The notes under the pieces are model-generated. The model was not told the origin of the DNA. It did no database searches and was given only the letters and a program-made list of their open reading frames with translations. From assembly GCA_037968835.1 (NCBI GenBank), contig JBBKWG010000263.1, positions 1 to 23,765 on the forward strand: a DNA stretch of 23,765 nt, read 5' to 3'. A program made the position numbers and the translations under genes. This document shows positions 1 to 7,534 of the stretch, piece by piece. The stretch's first letter is position 1. Each line of letters starts with the position of its first letter. This stretch comes from JBBKWG01 sp037968835. Its GTDB lineage: Bacteria > Pseudomonadota > Alphaproteobacteria > Rhodobacterales > Rhodobacteraceae.

Positions 1-18
1 CTTAAGCAAGGACAGTTG

Positions 19-1221
19 ATGCAAGCCTCTTTCGTCATTTCCGGGATTACCGCCGCGACTATGGCGCAGGACAATGGCGGGTATGGGCTGGTCGAGGACG
101 CGGCGGTGGTCGTGTCGGGTGACAAGATTGCTTGGGTCGGCCCCGCGTCGGACTTGCCGTCCGAATTCGCAGGGATCGAGCGCCGGACCTATGAAGGACG
201 GCTTGCCACACCGGCACTGATGGATTGTCACACCCATATCGTTCACGGCGGCAATCGCGCTCGCGAGTTCGAGATGCGGCTGACCGGCGCCACCTACGAA
301 GACATCGCGCGCGCCGGGGGTGGGATCGTTTCAACCGTTGCGGCAACCCGTGCGGCGGCGGAAGCCGACTTGCTCAATTCGGCGTTGACCCGAGTGGATG
401 CCCTGATCGCCCAAGGCGTGGCGACAGTCGAAATCAAATCCGGATATGGGCTCGATCGCGATACAGAACTGAAGATGCTGCGCGTGGCACGTGCCATTCC
501 CGCGCATCGCCCGATCCGCGTCAAAACCAGCTTTCTCGGCGCGCACGCCGTGCCTGCGGGGGCTGACCCAGACACCTATATCGACACGGTTTGCATTCCC
601 ACATTGCGGGCCGCCCACGCCGAGGGTCTTGTCGATGCGGTCGACGGGTTCTGCGAGGGAATCGCATTCAATACCACTCAGATTGCGCGCGTATTCGATG
701 TGGCCCGCGAACTTGGTTTGCCGATGAAACTGCACGCCGAGCAATTGAGCCACATTGGCGGCACTCGACTGGCCGCCCGCTACGGTGCCTTGTCTGCGGA
801 CCATGTCGAATATGCGACCGAAGCGGATGCGGCTGCGCTGGCGGCTTCGGGAACGGTGGCGGTGGTGCTGCCGGGCGCATTCTACACGATCCACGAAACC
901 AAGGCTCCTCCGGTTCGGGCGTTGCGCGATCATGGTGTGGCGATTGCCGTCGCAACCGATTGGAACCCCGGTTCGTCGCCTTTGGGTTCGATCCTGCTGG
1001 CGATGAACATGGCCTGCACGCTGTTCCGTCTGACCCCGGCCGAGGCGTTGGCAGCAACTACGCGGAACGCCGCGAAGGCGCTTGGTCTGACGGACAGTGG
1101 CGTAATTGCCCCCGGCCTGCGCGCCGATCTTGCGATTTGGGATGTCAGCGATCCGGCCGAACTGTCTTACGGTATCGGCATCAACCCATTGCATGAACGT
1201 CTCTTTGCAGGTGCTCCATGA
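19..1221 (+). CDS. hutI: Imidazolonepropionase (histidine degradation)
   Basis: This enzyme hydrolyses 4-imidazolone-5-propanoate to N-formimidoyl-L-glutamate, the third step of histidine breakdown, in the cytoplasm. The 400-residue product is of normal family length and shows the amidohydrolase metal site: H71 and H73 in DCHTH, H239 in KLHAEQ, and D314 in ATDWNPGSSP. H262 in SADHVEY is also a conserved active-site position. A TTG lies one codon earlier, at 16, but the AAGGA at 8-12 is correctly spaced only for ATG 19. A TAA at 3-5 could end an upstream gene, but too little sequence is visible to say. The last four bases overlap hutH (ATGA), so the two are probably translationally coupled. 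The promoter of the operon lies outside the window. Confidence 0.96.
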   Translation: MQASFVISGITAATMAQDNGGYGLVEDAAVVVSGDKIAWVGPASDLPSEFAGIERRTYEGRLATPALMDCHTHIVHGGNRAREFEMRLTGATYEDIARAGGGIVSTVAATRAAAEADLLNSALTRVDALIAQGVATVEIKSGYGLDRDTELKMLRVARAIPAHRPIRVKTSFLGAHAVPAGADPDTYIDTVCIPTLRAAHAEGLVDAVDGFCEGIAFNTTQIARVFDVARELGLPMKLHAEQLSHIGGTRLAARYGALSADHVEYATEADAAALAASGTVAVVLPGAFYTIHETKAPPVRALRDHGVAIAVATDWNPGSSPLGSILLAMNMACTLFRLTPAEALAATTRNAAKALGLTDSGVIAPGLRADLAIWDVSDPAELSYGIGINPLHERLFAGAP

Positions 1222-2744
1222 CGCTGATCCTGAAACCCGGTGCCGCCACACTGGCCGACCTTGAAACCATCTGGCGCAGCGACGACCCGGTCCAACTTGA
1301 TCCAAGCTCGAGCCCGGCGATTGCAGCGTCTGCCGCTGTCATTGCGCAAGCCGCGAAGGGCGACGCGCCGGTCTATGGCGTCAACACCGGATTTGGCAAA
1401 CTCGCTTCGGTCAGGATCGCGCCGAGAGATACCGAAACCCTCCAACGCAACCTGATCCTGTCGCACTGCTGCGGCGTCGGCGACAATCTCGATGCCGCGA
1501 CCGTGCGCCTGATGCTGGCGCTGAAACTCTTGTCGCTGGGGCGCGGCGCATCCGGGGTGCGGCCCGACATTTGCACTATGATCGAAGCGATGCTGGCCAA
1601 AGGCGTCCTGCCTGTCATACCAGTTCAGGGTTCGGTCGGAGCATCGGGCGATCTGGCGCCGCTCGCACACATGGCAGCGGTGATGATCGGCGAGGGGCAG
1701 GCGACTTATGGCGGCGAAACCATGTCGGGCGGTGCCGCATTGTCGAAGGCGGGTCTCGATCCAGTCACCCTTGGCCCCAAAGAGGGGCTGGCGCTGATCA
1801 ATGGCACGCAGTTCTCGACCGCCTGCGCATTGGCCGCCCTGTTCGATGGTTGGCGACTGGCGCGTGCCGCAATCGTCACGTCTGCCATGTCCACCGACGC
1901 GATCATGGGCTCCACGGCACCGCTCAATCCCGCGATCCATGCGCTCAGGGGGCATCGCGGTCAGATTGATGTCGCGGGCGCGATGTCGAAGTTGCTTGAA
2001 GGCAGCGCGATCCGGGAAAGCCACCGCGATGGCGACACCCGCGTGCAGGACCCGTATTGCATCCGCTGTCAGCCACAGGTGACCGGCGCGGCCATCGACC
2101 TTTTGCGCTTTGCCGGTCGCACGCTGGAGATCGAAGCAAACGCGGTGACTGATAATCCGCTGGTGATCGCCGAGACGGGCGAGATCCTTTCGGGCGGGAA
2201 TTTCCACGCTGAGCCGGTCGCCTTTGCCGCCGATCAGATCGCCATTGCACTGGCCGAGATCGGAGCAATCGCGCAGCGTCGCGTTGCGTTGATGGTCGAT
2301 CCCACTTTGTCGTTCGATCTGCCGCCATTCCTGACCCCCGCGCCGGGCCTGAACTCTGGCATGATGATCGCCGAAGTCACCACCGCGGCGCTGATGAGCG
2401 AGAACAAGCACCTCGCCAATCCCTGTTCCACTGACAGCACGCCGACATCTGCCAATCAGGAGGATCACGTCAGCATGGCGGCGCATGGTGCGCGACGGTT
2501 GCGCAGGATGACGGCAAACCTGTCGGTCATTCTGGGGATCGAGGCGATGTGCGCCGCGCAGGGTATCGAATTTCGCGGCCCGCTGGTCACTTCCGGTCCG
2601 CTGAAGTCGGTGCTCGCGACACTGAGGAAGACGGTACCGACACTGAAACACGATCGCTACCTTGCCGACGATATCGGACGCGCCGCCGCCGTGGCGCTCG
2701 ACGACAGTCTTTCAAAGGCTGCCGGAATGGATCTGGCTCTGTGA
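1218..2744 (+). CDS. hutH: Histidine ammonia-lyase
   Basis: HutH deaminates L-histidine to trans-urocanate and ammonia, the first step of the pathway. The 508-residue protein carries the Ala-Ser-Gly triad (142-144, in GSVGASGDLAPL) that cyclises into the MIO electrophilic cofactor. Y53, in VYGVNTGFG, matches the catalytic tyrosine of the family. The C-terminal half has the expected DNPL and STDSTPTSANQEDHVSM segments. ATG 1218 overlaps the hutI stop, and the stop codon overlaps the GTG start of hutG. Length and motifs point to an intact histidine lyase. Phenylalanine/tyrosine lyases and ergothionase are related alternatives, but the adjacent hutI, hutG and hutU make histidine the natural substrate. 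Confidence 0.97.
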   Translation: MTLILKPGAATLADLETIWRSDDPVQLDPSSSPAIAASAAVIAQAAKGDAPVYGVNTGFGKLASVRIAPRDTETLQRNLILSHCCGVGDNLDAATVRLMLALKLLSLGRGASGVRPDICTMIEAMLAKGVLPVIPVQGSVGASGDLAPLAHMAAVMIGEGQATYGGETMSGGAALSKAGLDPVTLGPKEGLALINGTQFSTACALAALFDGWRLARAAIVTSAMSTDAIMGSTAPLNPAIHALRGHRGQIDVAGAMSKLLEGSAIRESHRDGDTRVQDPYCIRCQPQVTGAAIDLLRFAGRTLEIEANAVTDNPLVIAETGEILSGGNFHAEPVAFAADQIAIALAEIGAIAQRRVALMVDPTLSFDLPPFLTPAPGLNSGMMIAEVTTAALMSENKHLANPCSTDSTPTSANQEDHVSMAAHGARRLRRMTANLSVILGIEAMCAAQGIEFRGPLVTSGPLKSVLATLRKTVPTLKHDRYLADDIGRAAAVALDDSLSKAAGMDLAL

Positions 2745-3529
2745 GCCTGATCGAAGTCACACAAGGCGATGGCCCGCTGGTCCTTGGTCTGCCCCACACC
2801 GGCACCGACATTCCCGACGATTGCTTGTCTCGGCTGAATGATACCGGTCGCGCGCTGGCTGATACCGATTGGAACATCGACCGTCTCTACGCCGACCTCG
2901 CGGGGCAGGTCACGACCGTGCGCACGCCGGTCCACCGCTATGTGATCGACGTCAATCGCGACCCTACCGACCAAAGCCTGTATCCCGGTCAGAATACCAC
3001 ATCTCTGTGCCCACTCACCGATTTCGACGGCCTGCCTCTTTATCGCATGGGTCTGGAACCCGATGAAGCCGAGATCGCTCGGCGGCTGGGAGGCTTTCAC
3101 GCTCCCTATCATGCGGCGCTGGCGGCTGAGTTGGTGCGCGTCCGGGCCAGACACGGCTTTGCGCTGCTGTTCGACTGCCATTCGATCCGGTCACGGATTC
3201 CGTTTTTGTTCGACGGCAAGCTGCCCGATTTCAATATCGGGACAGCAGGTGGCACGTCTTGCGCGCGCGACATCGAAACCCTGGTTCTCCGGATATGCGA
3301 AGCGGCCGACGGCTATTCCAGCGTGTTGAACGGGCGCTTCAAGGGCGGCTGGACAACGCGCCATTACGGACAGCCCGGTCGCGCTGTTCACGCGCTCCAG
3401 ATGGAACTCGCCCAATCCACTTATATGCTCGAAAGCCCGCCGTGGACCTATGATGACACCGGCGCGGACCGCCTGCGCCCACACCTTAGAAGCATTCTTG
3501 AATCCCTGTCCGAATGGAGACCGCAATGA
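2741..3529 (+). CDS. hutG: N-formylglutamate deformylase
   Basis: HutG of the FGase family hydrolyses N-formyl-L-glutamate to glutamate and formate. It is the last step of the five-enzyme Hut branch that uses HutF (formimidoylglutamate deiminase). The 262-residue protein begins at GTG 2741, which overlaps the hutH TGA (GTGA). Family segments are LGLPHTGTDIP (15-25), DVNRDP (70-75), LFDCHSIRSRIP (143-154), the NGRFKGGWTTRHYGQP stretch (197-212) and QMEL (220-223). It is not the arginase-like HutG (formimidoylglutamase), which has different metal motifs. It therefore implies that hutF exists nearby, most likely left of the window. The open frame continues upstream inside hutH, but no overlap-free start is better than the GTG. 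Its stop overlaps the hutU ATG. Confidence 0.92.
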   Translation: MSLIEVTQGDGPLVLGLPHTGTDIPDDCLSRLNDTGRALADTDWNIDRLYADLAGQVTTVRTPVHRYVIDVNRDPTDQSLYPGQNTTSLCPLTDFDGLPLYRMGLEPDEAEIARRLGGFHAPYHAALAAELVRVRARHGFALLFDCHSIRSRIPFLFDGKLPDFNIGTAGGTSCARDIETLVLRICEAADGYSSVLNGRFKGGWTTRHYGQPGRAVHALQMELAQSTYMLESPPWTYDDTGADRLRPHLRSILESLSEWRPQ

Positions 3530-5199
3530 GCGACCCGCGCAAGAATACCCGCGACATCTATCCCCCGACCGGGACCAAGCTGAACGCGAAAAGCTGGCAG
3601 ACCGAAGCGCCTTTGCGGATGCTCATGAACAACCTGCATCCCGACGTTGCCGAAAACCCGCACGAGTTGGTGGTTTATGGCGGCATCGGGCGCGCTGCGC
3701 GAACTTGGCAGGACTTCGATGTTATCGTCGACAGTCTCAAAGACCTCGAGGCGGACGAAACACTTGTCGTGCAGTCGGGCAAACCCATTGCGATCGTCAA
3801 AACCCACGTCGATGCGCCGCGCGTTCTGATCGCCAATTCCAACCTGGTGCCGCATTGGGCAACCTGGGACCATTTCAACGAACTCGATAAAAAGGGTCTG
3901 GCAATGTACGGCCAGATGACCGCCGGATCGTGGATTTACATCGGCAGCCAGGGCATCGTTCAGGGCACCTTTGAAACCTTTGCCGAAGCCGGTCGCCAGC
4001 ATTATGGCGGCGACCTGACGGGCAAGTGGATTCTGACAGGTGGTCTGGGTGGGATGGGCGGCGCGCAACCGCTTGCCGCCGTTATGGCCGGGGCCTGTTG
4101 TCTGGCCGTGGAATGTAACTCCGACAGCATCGATTTCCGCCTGCGCACCCGCTACGTCGATGAGCGCGCCGAGACGTTGGACGAGGCGCTGGCGATGATC
4201 GAGCGCTGGACGGCAGCCGGCGAGGCGAAATCGGTCGGTCTGCTGGGCAACGCTGCTGACATTTTCCCCGAACTTTACCGGCGCGGAGTCCGCCCTGATA
4301 TAGTGACCGATCAGACCAGCGCCCATGACCCGATTAACGGCTATTTGCCGCAAGGCTGGACGATGGCGGAATGGAAAGCCAAACGCGAAAGCGACCCCAA
4401 GGCTGTCGAAAAAGCCGCCCGCGCCAGCATGAAGGTGCATGTCGCCGCGATGGTGGATTTCTGGAATGCCGGTGTGCCGACATTGGATTATGGCAATAAT
4501 ATCAGGCAGGTGGCGCTGGACGAGGGGCTTGAGAACGCCTTTGCCTTTCCCGGTTTCGTGCCGGCCTACATTCGTCCGCTGTTTTGTCGCGGAATAGGCC
4601 CGTTTCGTTGGTGCGCATTGTCGGGAGATCCCGAGGACATCTATAAGACCGACGCCAAGATGAAAGAGTTGTTCCCTGACAACGTCCACCTGCACACCTG
4701 GCTCGACATGGCGCGCGACCGTATCGCGTTTCAGGGATTGCCTGCGAGGATTTGCTGGATTGGCCTCGGAGATCGGCACCGCGCAGGGCTTGCCTTCAAC
4801 GAGATGGTCGCCAGCGGAGAACTCAAGGCTCCCGTCGTGATCGGTCGCGATCATCTGGACAGCGGCTCGGTGGCGTCACCCAACAGAGAGACCGAGGCGA
4901 TGCTGGATGGCTCGGACGCGGTCAGCGACTGGCCGCTGCTGAACGCTCTGGTCAACACCGCTTCGGGTGCGACATGGGTCAGCATTCATCACGGCGGAGG
5001 CGTCGGCATGGGCTTCAGCCAACACTCCGGAGTTGTGATCTGCGCCGACGGAACACCCGAGGCCGCCAAGCGGATCGAGCGGGTCCTGTGGAACGATCCG
5101 GCCTCCGGCGTCTGGCGCCACGCCGACGCGGGCTACCCCGAGGCTATCGACTGCGCCCGCGAACACGGGCTGCGGCTGCCCCGTATTCTGGGGAACTGA
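3526..5199 (+). CDS. hutU: Urocanate hydratase
   Basis: Urocanase adds water to urocanate to give 4-imidazolone-5-propanoate, using tightly bound NAD+ as an electrophile. The 557-residue product has the glycine-rich NAD-binding stretch GGLGGMGGAQP (172-182). C410 lies in GLPARICW, at the same number as the reactive cysteine of the Pseudomonas putida enzyme. GRDHLDSGSVASPNRETEAM follows at 440-459. An in-frame ATG at 3514 would add four residues. ATG 3526 is preferred because GGAG (3515-3518) is correctly spaced for it and because it forms the same ATGA overlap with the previous gene as seen elsewhere in this operon. Gene order I-H-G-U runs in one direction with no gaps. Confidence 0.97.
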   Translation: MSDPRKNTRDIYPPTGTKLNAKSWQTEAPLRMLMNNLHPDVAENPHELVVYGGIGRAARTWQDFDVIVDSLKDLEADETLVVQSGKPIAIVKTHVDAPRVLIANSNLVPHWATWDHFNELDKKGLAMYGQMTAGSWIYIGSQGIVQGTFETFAEAGRQHYGGDLTGKWILTGGLGGMGGAQPLAAVMAGACCLAVECNSDSIDFRLRTRYVDERAETLDEALAMIERWTAAGEAKSVGLLGNAADIFPELYRRGVRPDIVTDQTSAHDPINGYLPQGWTMAEWKAKRESDPKAVEKAARASMKVHVAAMVDFWNAGVPTLDYGNNIRQVALDEGLENAFAFPGFVPAYIRPLFCRGIGPFRWCALSGDPEDIYKTDAKMKELFPDNVHLHTWLDMARDRIAFQGLPARICWIGLGDRHRAGLAFNEMVASGELKAPVVIGRDHLDSGSVASPNRETEAMLDGSDAVSDWPLLNALVNTASGATWVSIHHGGGVGMGFSQHSGVVICADGTPEAAKRIERVLWNDPASGVWRHADAGYPEAIDCAREHGLRLPRILGN

Positions 5200-5205
5200 T
5201 ACGAC

Positions 5206-5886
5206 ATGCATTTCAATCCTAACACCGATGAATGCCCGCTGCCGTATTCGCCTTTCAAAAGTTGCACGGTGCCGCGGCCCATCGGCTGGCTTTCAACGAT
5301 CAGCCAAGGCGGTGTTCACAACCTTGCGCCATATAGTCAGTGGCAGAACCTGACTTTTGACCCGCCAATGGTGATGTTCGCGGCGAATAACTATCCGGAT
5401 GGACGGCGCAAGGACACGGTGATCAACGCCGAGGAAACAGGGTGGTTCGTGTGGAACATGGCCACCTTCGCCCTGCGCGAAGCGGTCAACATTTCCGCAA
5501 TGGCGCTGGACCCCGACGAGGACGAGTTCGACCGCGCGGGTGTGACAAAGGCAGGCTGTATCGACGCACCCGGCGCGCGCGTGGCCGAAAGCCCCTGTCA
5601 TTTCGAGTGCCGCTACCTGTCCACACATCGGCTGCCGGGCAACAGCCCTGTCGGAACGGTCGATGTCGTTTACGGCCAGGTGATGCGCATTCATGTGGCA
5701 GACGAGGTCATCTTGCCGAGCGGCAAGATCGACATCTCCCAAATTCAGCCCATCGCCCGAATGGGATACTACGACTACGCCCGCATCAGCGAGGTGTTCG
5801 AAATGCGCATACCCGGCGCATCAGGGGCCGCAAATGACGGCTTGGAAGGCAAACCCACCAAACCCAAAAGCAACATGGAGCTATGA
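5206..5886 (+). CDS. Flavin reductase family protein (FMN-binding split barrel)
   Basis: This 226-residue protein belongs to the flavin_reduct (PF01613-like) split-barrel family, whose members bind FMN and either reduce free flavin with NAD(P)H or act as flavoredoxin-like carriers. Family signatures are VPRPIGWLSTI (22-32), NLAPYSQW (39-46), DPPMVMF (52-58) and GRRKDT (66-71). The last two help form the flavin phosphate pocket. It starts six bases after the hutU stop and overlaps the following dctP start by four bases (ATGA), so it sits between the Hut enzymes and the transporter in one transcript. No flavin-dependent oxygenase is visible in the window, so its partner is unknown. The C-terminal about 20 residues are lysine-, proline- and glycine-rich and probably disordered. 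Its contribution to histidine use is not established. Confidence 0.85.
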   Translation: MHFNPNTDECPLPYSPFKSCTVPRPIGWLSTISQGGVHNLAPYSQWQNLTFDPPMVMFAANNYPDGRRKDTVINAEETGWFVWNMATFALREAVNISAMALDPDEDEFDRAGVTKAGCIDAPGARVAESPCHFECRYLSTHRLPGNSPVGTVDVVYGQVMRIHVADEVILPSGKIDISQIQPIARMGYYDYARISEVFEMRIPGASGAANDGLEGKPTKPKSNMEL

Positions 5887-6974
5887 CAATGGACAGACGA
5901 AATTTCTTGGCCGCTGGCGGCGTCGGCATCGCCGCCTCGACGTTGGCCGCACCGGCCATCGCGCAGGATGTGCGCAATTGGAAACTGGTATCGGCATGGC
6001 CGAAAAACCTGCCCGGACCGGGCGTCGCCGCGCAGACGCTGGCCGACCGGATCACCACTCTTTCGGGCGGGCGGATCAACGTGACGCTCTATGCCGCCGG
6101 CGAGATCGTTCCCGGCAACGGTGTTTTCGATGCCGTGTCCGAAGGCACCGCCGAGCTTTATCACGCCGTTCCCGCCTATTGGGGCTCCAAGTCCAAGGGC
6201 ATCCTGCTGTTCGGGTCTCAGCCCTTCGGCCTGCGTGCGGACGAGCAATTCGGGTGGATGTATCATGGTGGCGGTCAGGCGCTTTATGACGAGATGTATG
6301 GTCGGTTCGGCATCAAGCCGTTCCTGTGTGGAAACTCGGGTCCGCAATGGGCCGGTTGGTTCAAGAACGAGATCAATTCCGTCGAGGACCTCAAGGGTCT
6401 GAAGTTCCGCACAACCGGTATCGCGTCTGAAATGGCTGCGAAACTTGGGATGGCCGCCGAAGCGATGAGCGGCCCGGCGATGTTCCAGGCGTTACAGACC
6501 GGTGCATTGGATGCGGGCGAATTCATCGGTCCGTGGACGGATTCCGCGCTTGGCTATTACCAGGTCGCACCGTTCTACTACTGGCCCGGCGTCGGCGAGC
6601 CATCATCGGCCGAGGAATGCGGCGTGAACGCGAATGTCTTTGCCGAATTGCCAGATGATCTGAAGGAAGTCGTGACGCAGGCCTGTCTGGGTCTCTATAA
6701 CCCGGTCTGGACGGAATACATGACCAAACACGCGCAATCGCTCAAGACACTGGTGGATGAACACGGAGTTCAGGTCCGCAAACTGCCTGACGATGTGATT
6801 GCGGCCATGGGCGTCGCTGCGGGCGAGATCATGGAAGAGCTGCGCGGCGATGATGACGAATTGGTCGGCCGAATCACCGAGAGCTTTATCGCTTACCGCG
6901 ATCTTGTCGGCGGTTACATGACCTATGCCGACAACGGTCAGATGAACGCCCGCGCAGGTGTTTTGGGTTACTGA
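5883..6974 (+). CDS. dctP: TRAP transporter periplasmic binding protein, TakP-like, Tat-exported
   Basis: This is the solute receptor of a tripartite ATP-independent periplasmic transporter. The 363-residue protein opens with a twin-arginine signal (DRRNFLAAGG, Arg 5-6; cleavage near APAIAQ, about 23-28), so it is probably exported folded. Segments typical of the TakP/lactate-binding branch are GPQWAGWF (153-160), LKFRTTGI with R176 as the likely carboxylate-binding arginine, GALDAGEFIGP (207-217) and APFYYWPGVGEP (229-240). Characterised members of that branch bind 2-oxo acids or lactate. The ligand here is not shown by sequence. A second ATG at 5889 is an alternative start that keeps the Tat motif, but ATG 5883 gives the operon's usual ATGA overlap. 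Linkage to hut suggests a histidine-pathway carboxylate such as urocanate, which is inference only. Confidence 0.92.
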   Translation: MTMDRRNFLAAGGVGIAASTLAAPAIAQDVRNWKLVSAWPKNLPGPGVAAQTLADRITTLSGGRINVTLYAAGEIVPGNGVFDAVSEGTAELYHAVPAYWGSKSKGILLFGSQPFGLRADEQFGWMYHGGGQALYDEMYGRFGIKPFLCGNSGPQWAGWFKNEINSVEDLKGLKFRTTGIASEMAAKLGMAAEAMSGPAMFQALQTGALDAGEFIGPWTDSALGYYQVAPFYYWPGVGEPSSAEECGVNANVFAELPDDLKEVVTQACLGLYNPVWTEYMTKHAQSLKTLVDEHGVQVRKLPDDVIAAMGVAAGEIMEELRGDDDELVGRITESFIAYRDLVGGYMTYADNGQMNARAGVLGY

Positions 6975-6981
6975 AAACCGG

Positions 6982-7009
6982 TCGGTGCGCGGCAAATGTC
7001 GCGCACCGA
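6982..7009 (+). promoter_or_regulatory. Hairpin between dctP and dctQ (probable mRNA 3'-end stabiliser)
   Basis: A perfect 10-bp inverted repeat (6982-6991 with 7000-7009, arms TCGGTGCGCG and CGCGCACCGA, 8-nt loop) starts 7 bases after the dctP stop. It is followed by A residues, not a T run, so it does not look like a Rho-independent terminator. Such hairpins commonly protect the upstream message and let the binding protein be made in excess over the membrane subunits. The dctQ ribosome site GGGAGG (7026-7031) follows. Confidence 0.7.
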
Positions 7010-7036
7010 AAAAATTCATCGACCGGGGAGGGTCCG

Positions 7037-7534
7037 ATGCTGCGTTTCGCCGACACGATTGACCAGATGAACCGTTCGATCGCCAGCATCATCCGATGGC
7101 TCGCGCTGATCATGGTCCTTGTCCAGTTCTGCATCGTCATTGGCCGGTACGTCTTTGGCGTCAATTCAATCGCCGCGCAGGAAAGCGTGCTCTACATGCA
7201 CGCGACGCTGTTCATGCTTGGGGCGGGGTTCACGCTGCTGGTCGACAAACACGTCCGCGTCGATGTGTTCTACGCCAAGGTCAGCGACCAGACCCGGCGT
7301 CGCATCGACATCTTCGGACATCTGTTCCTGCTGCTGCCCTCGATGATCGCGCTGCTCTACTGGTCGTGGCCGTCGGTGCGCAATTCGTGGAGAATCCTCG
7401 AAGGACCAATCTCGGTTGGCGGAATCGAAGCGGTGTTTCTGCTTAAATCGCTGATACCGGCCTTCTGTATCCTGATCCTTCTCCAATCACTTTCGCTTCT
7501 TGTGCGACTGTTCAACGAAAGTGACGCGACATGA
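7037..7534 (+). CDS. dctQ: TRAP transporter small membrane subunit
   Basis: DctQ is the small four-helix integral membrane subunit that pairs with DctM in TRAP transporters. The 165-residue protein has four predicted membrane segments: about residues 17-35 (RWLALIMVLVQFCIVIG), 45-65, 90-112 and 132-155. It has the family feature GxGFTLLVDKHVRVDVFY, with charged residues between helices 2 and 3. The ribosome site GGGAGG at 7026-7031 is well placed. Its stop overlaps the dctM start (ATGA at 7531-7534), as is usual for this pair. Sequence divergence within the family prevents any statement about substrate from this subunit. Confidence 0.9.
   Translation: MLRFADTIDQMNRSIASIIRWLALIMVLVQFCIVIGRYVFGVNSIAAQESVLYMHATLFMLGAGFTLLVDKHVRVDVFYAKVSDQTRRRIDIFGHLFLLLPSMIALLYWSWPSVRNSWRILEGPISVGGIEAVFLLKSLIPAFCILILLQSLSLLVRLFNESDAT

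Noticed and set aside
331..4854. Long minus-strand open frames opposite hutI, hutH, hutG and hutU (up to about 490 codons).
   Set aside because: They are antisense shadows of high-GC genes, without motifs and with skewed Arg/Gln/His composition. They lie across clear Hut junctions.
1218..5199. An ergothioneine-degradation reading of the lyase and hydratase genes.
   Set aside because: HutI and HutG alongside, with standard HutH (Ala-Ser-Gly, Y53) and HutU (C410) features, fit ordinary histidine degradation. Nothing seen supports a thiol-imidazole substrate.
6982..7009. Rho-independent terminator after dctP.
   Set aside because: The stem is perfect but is followed by A residues, not T, and dctQ with a strong ribosome site follows 27 bases later. 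A stabilising hairpin fits better.
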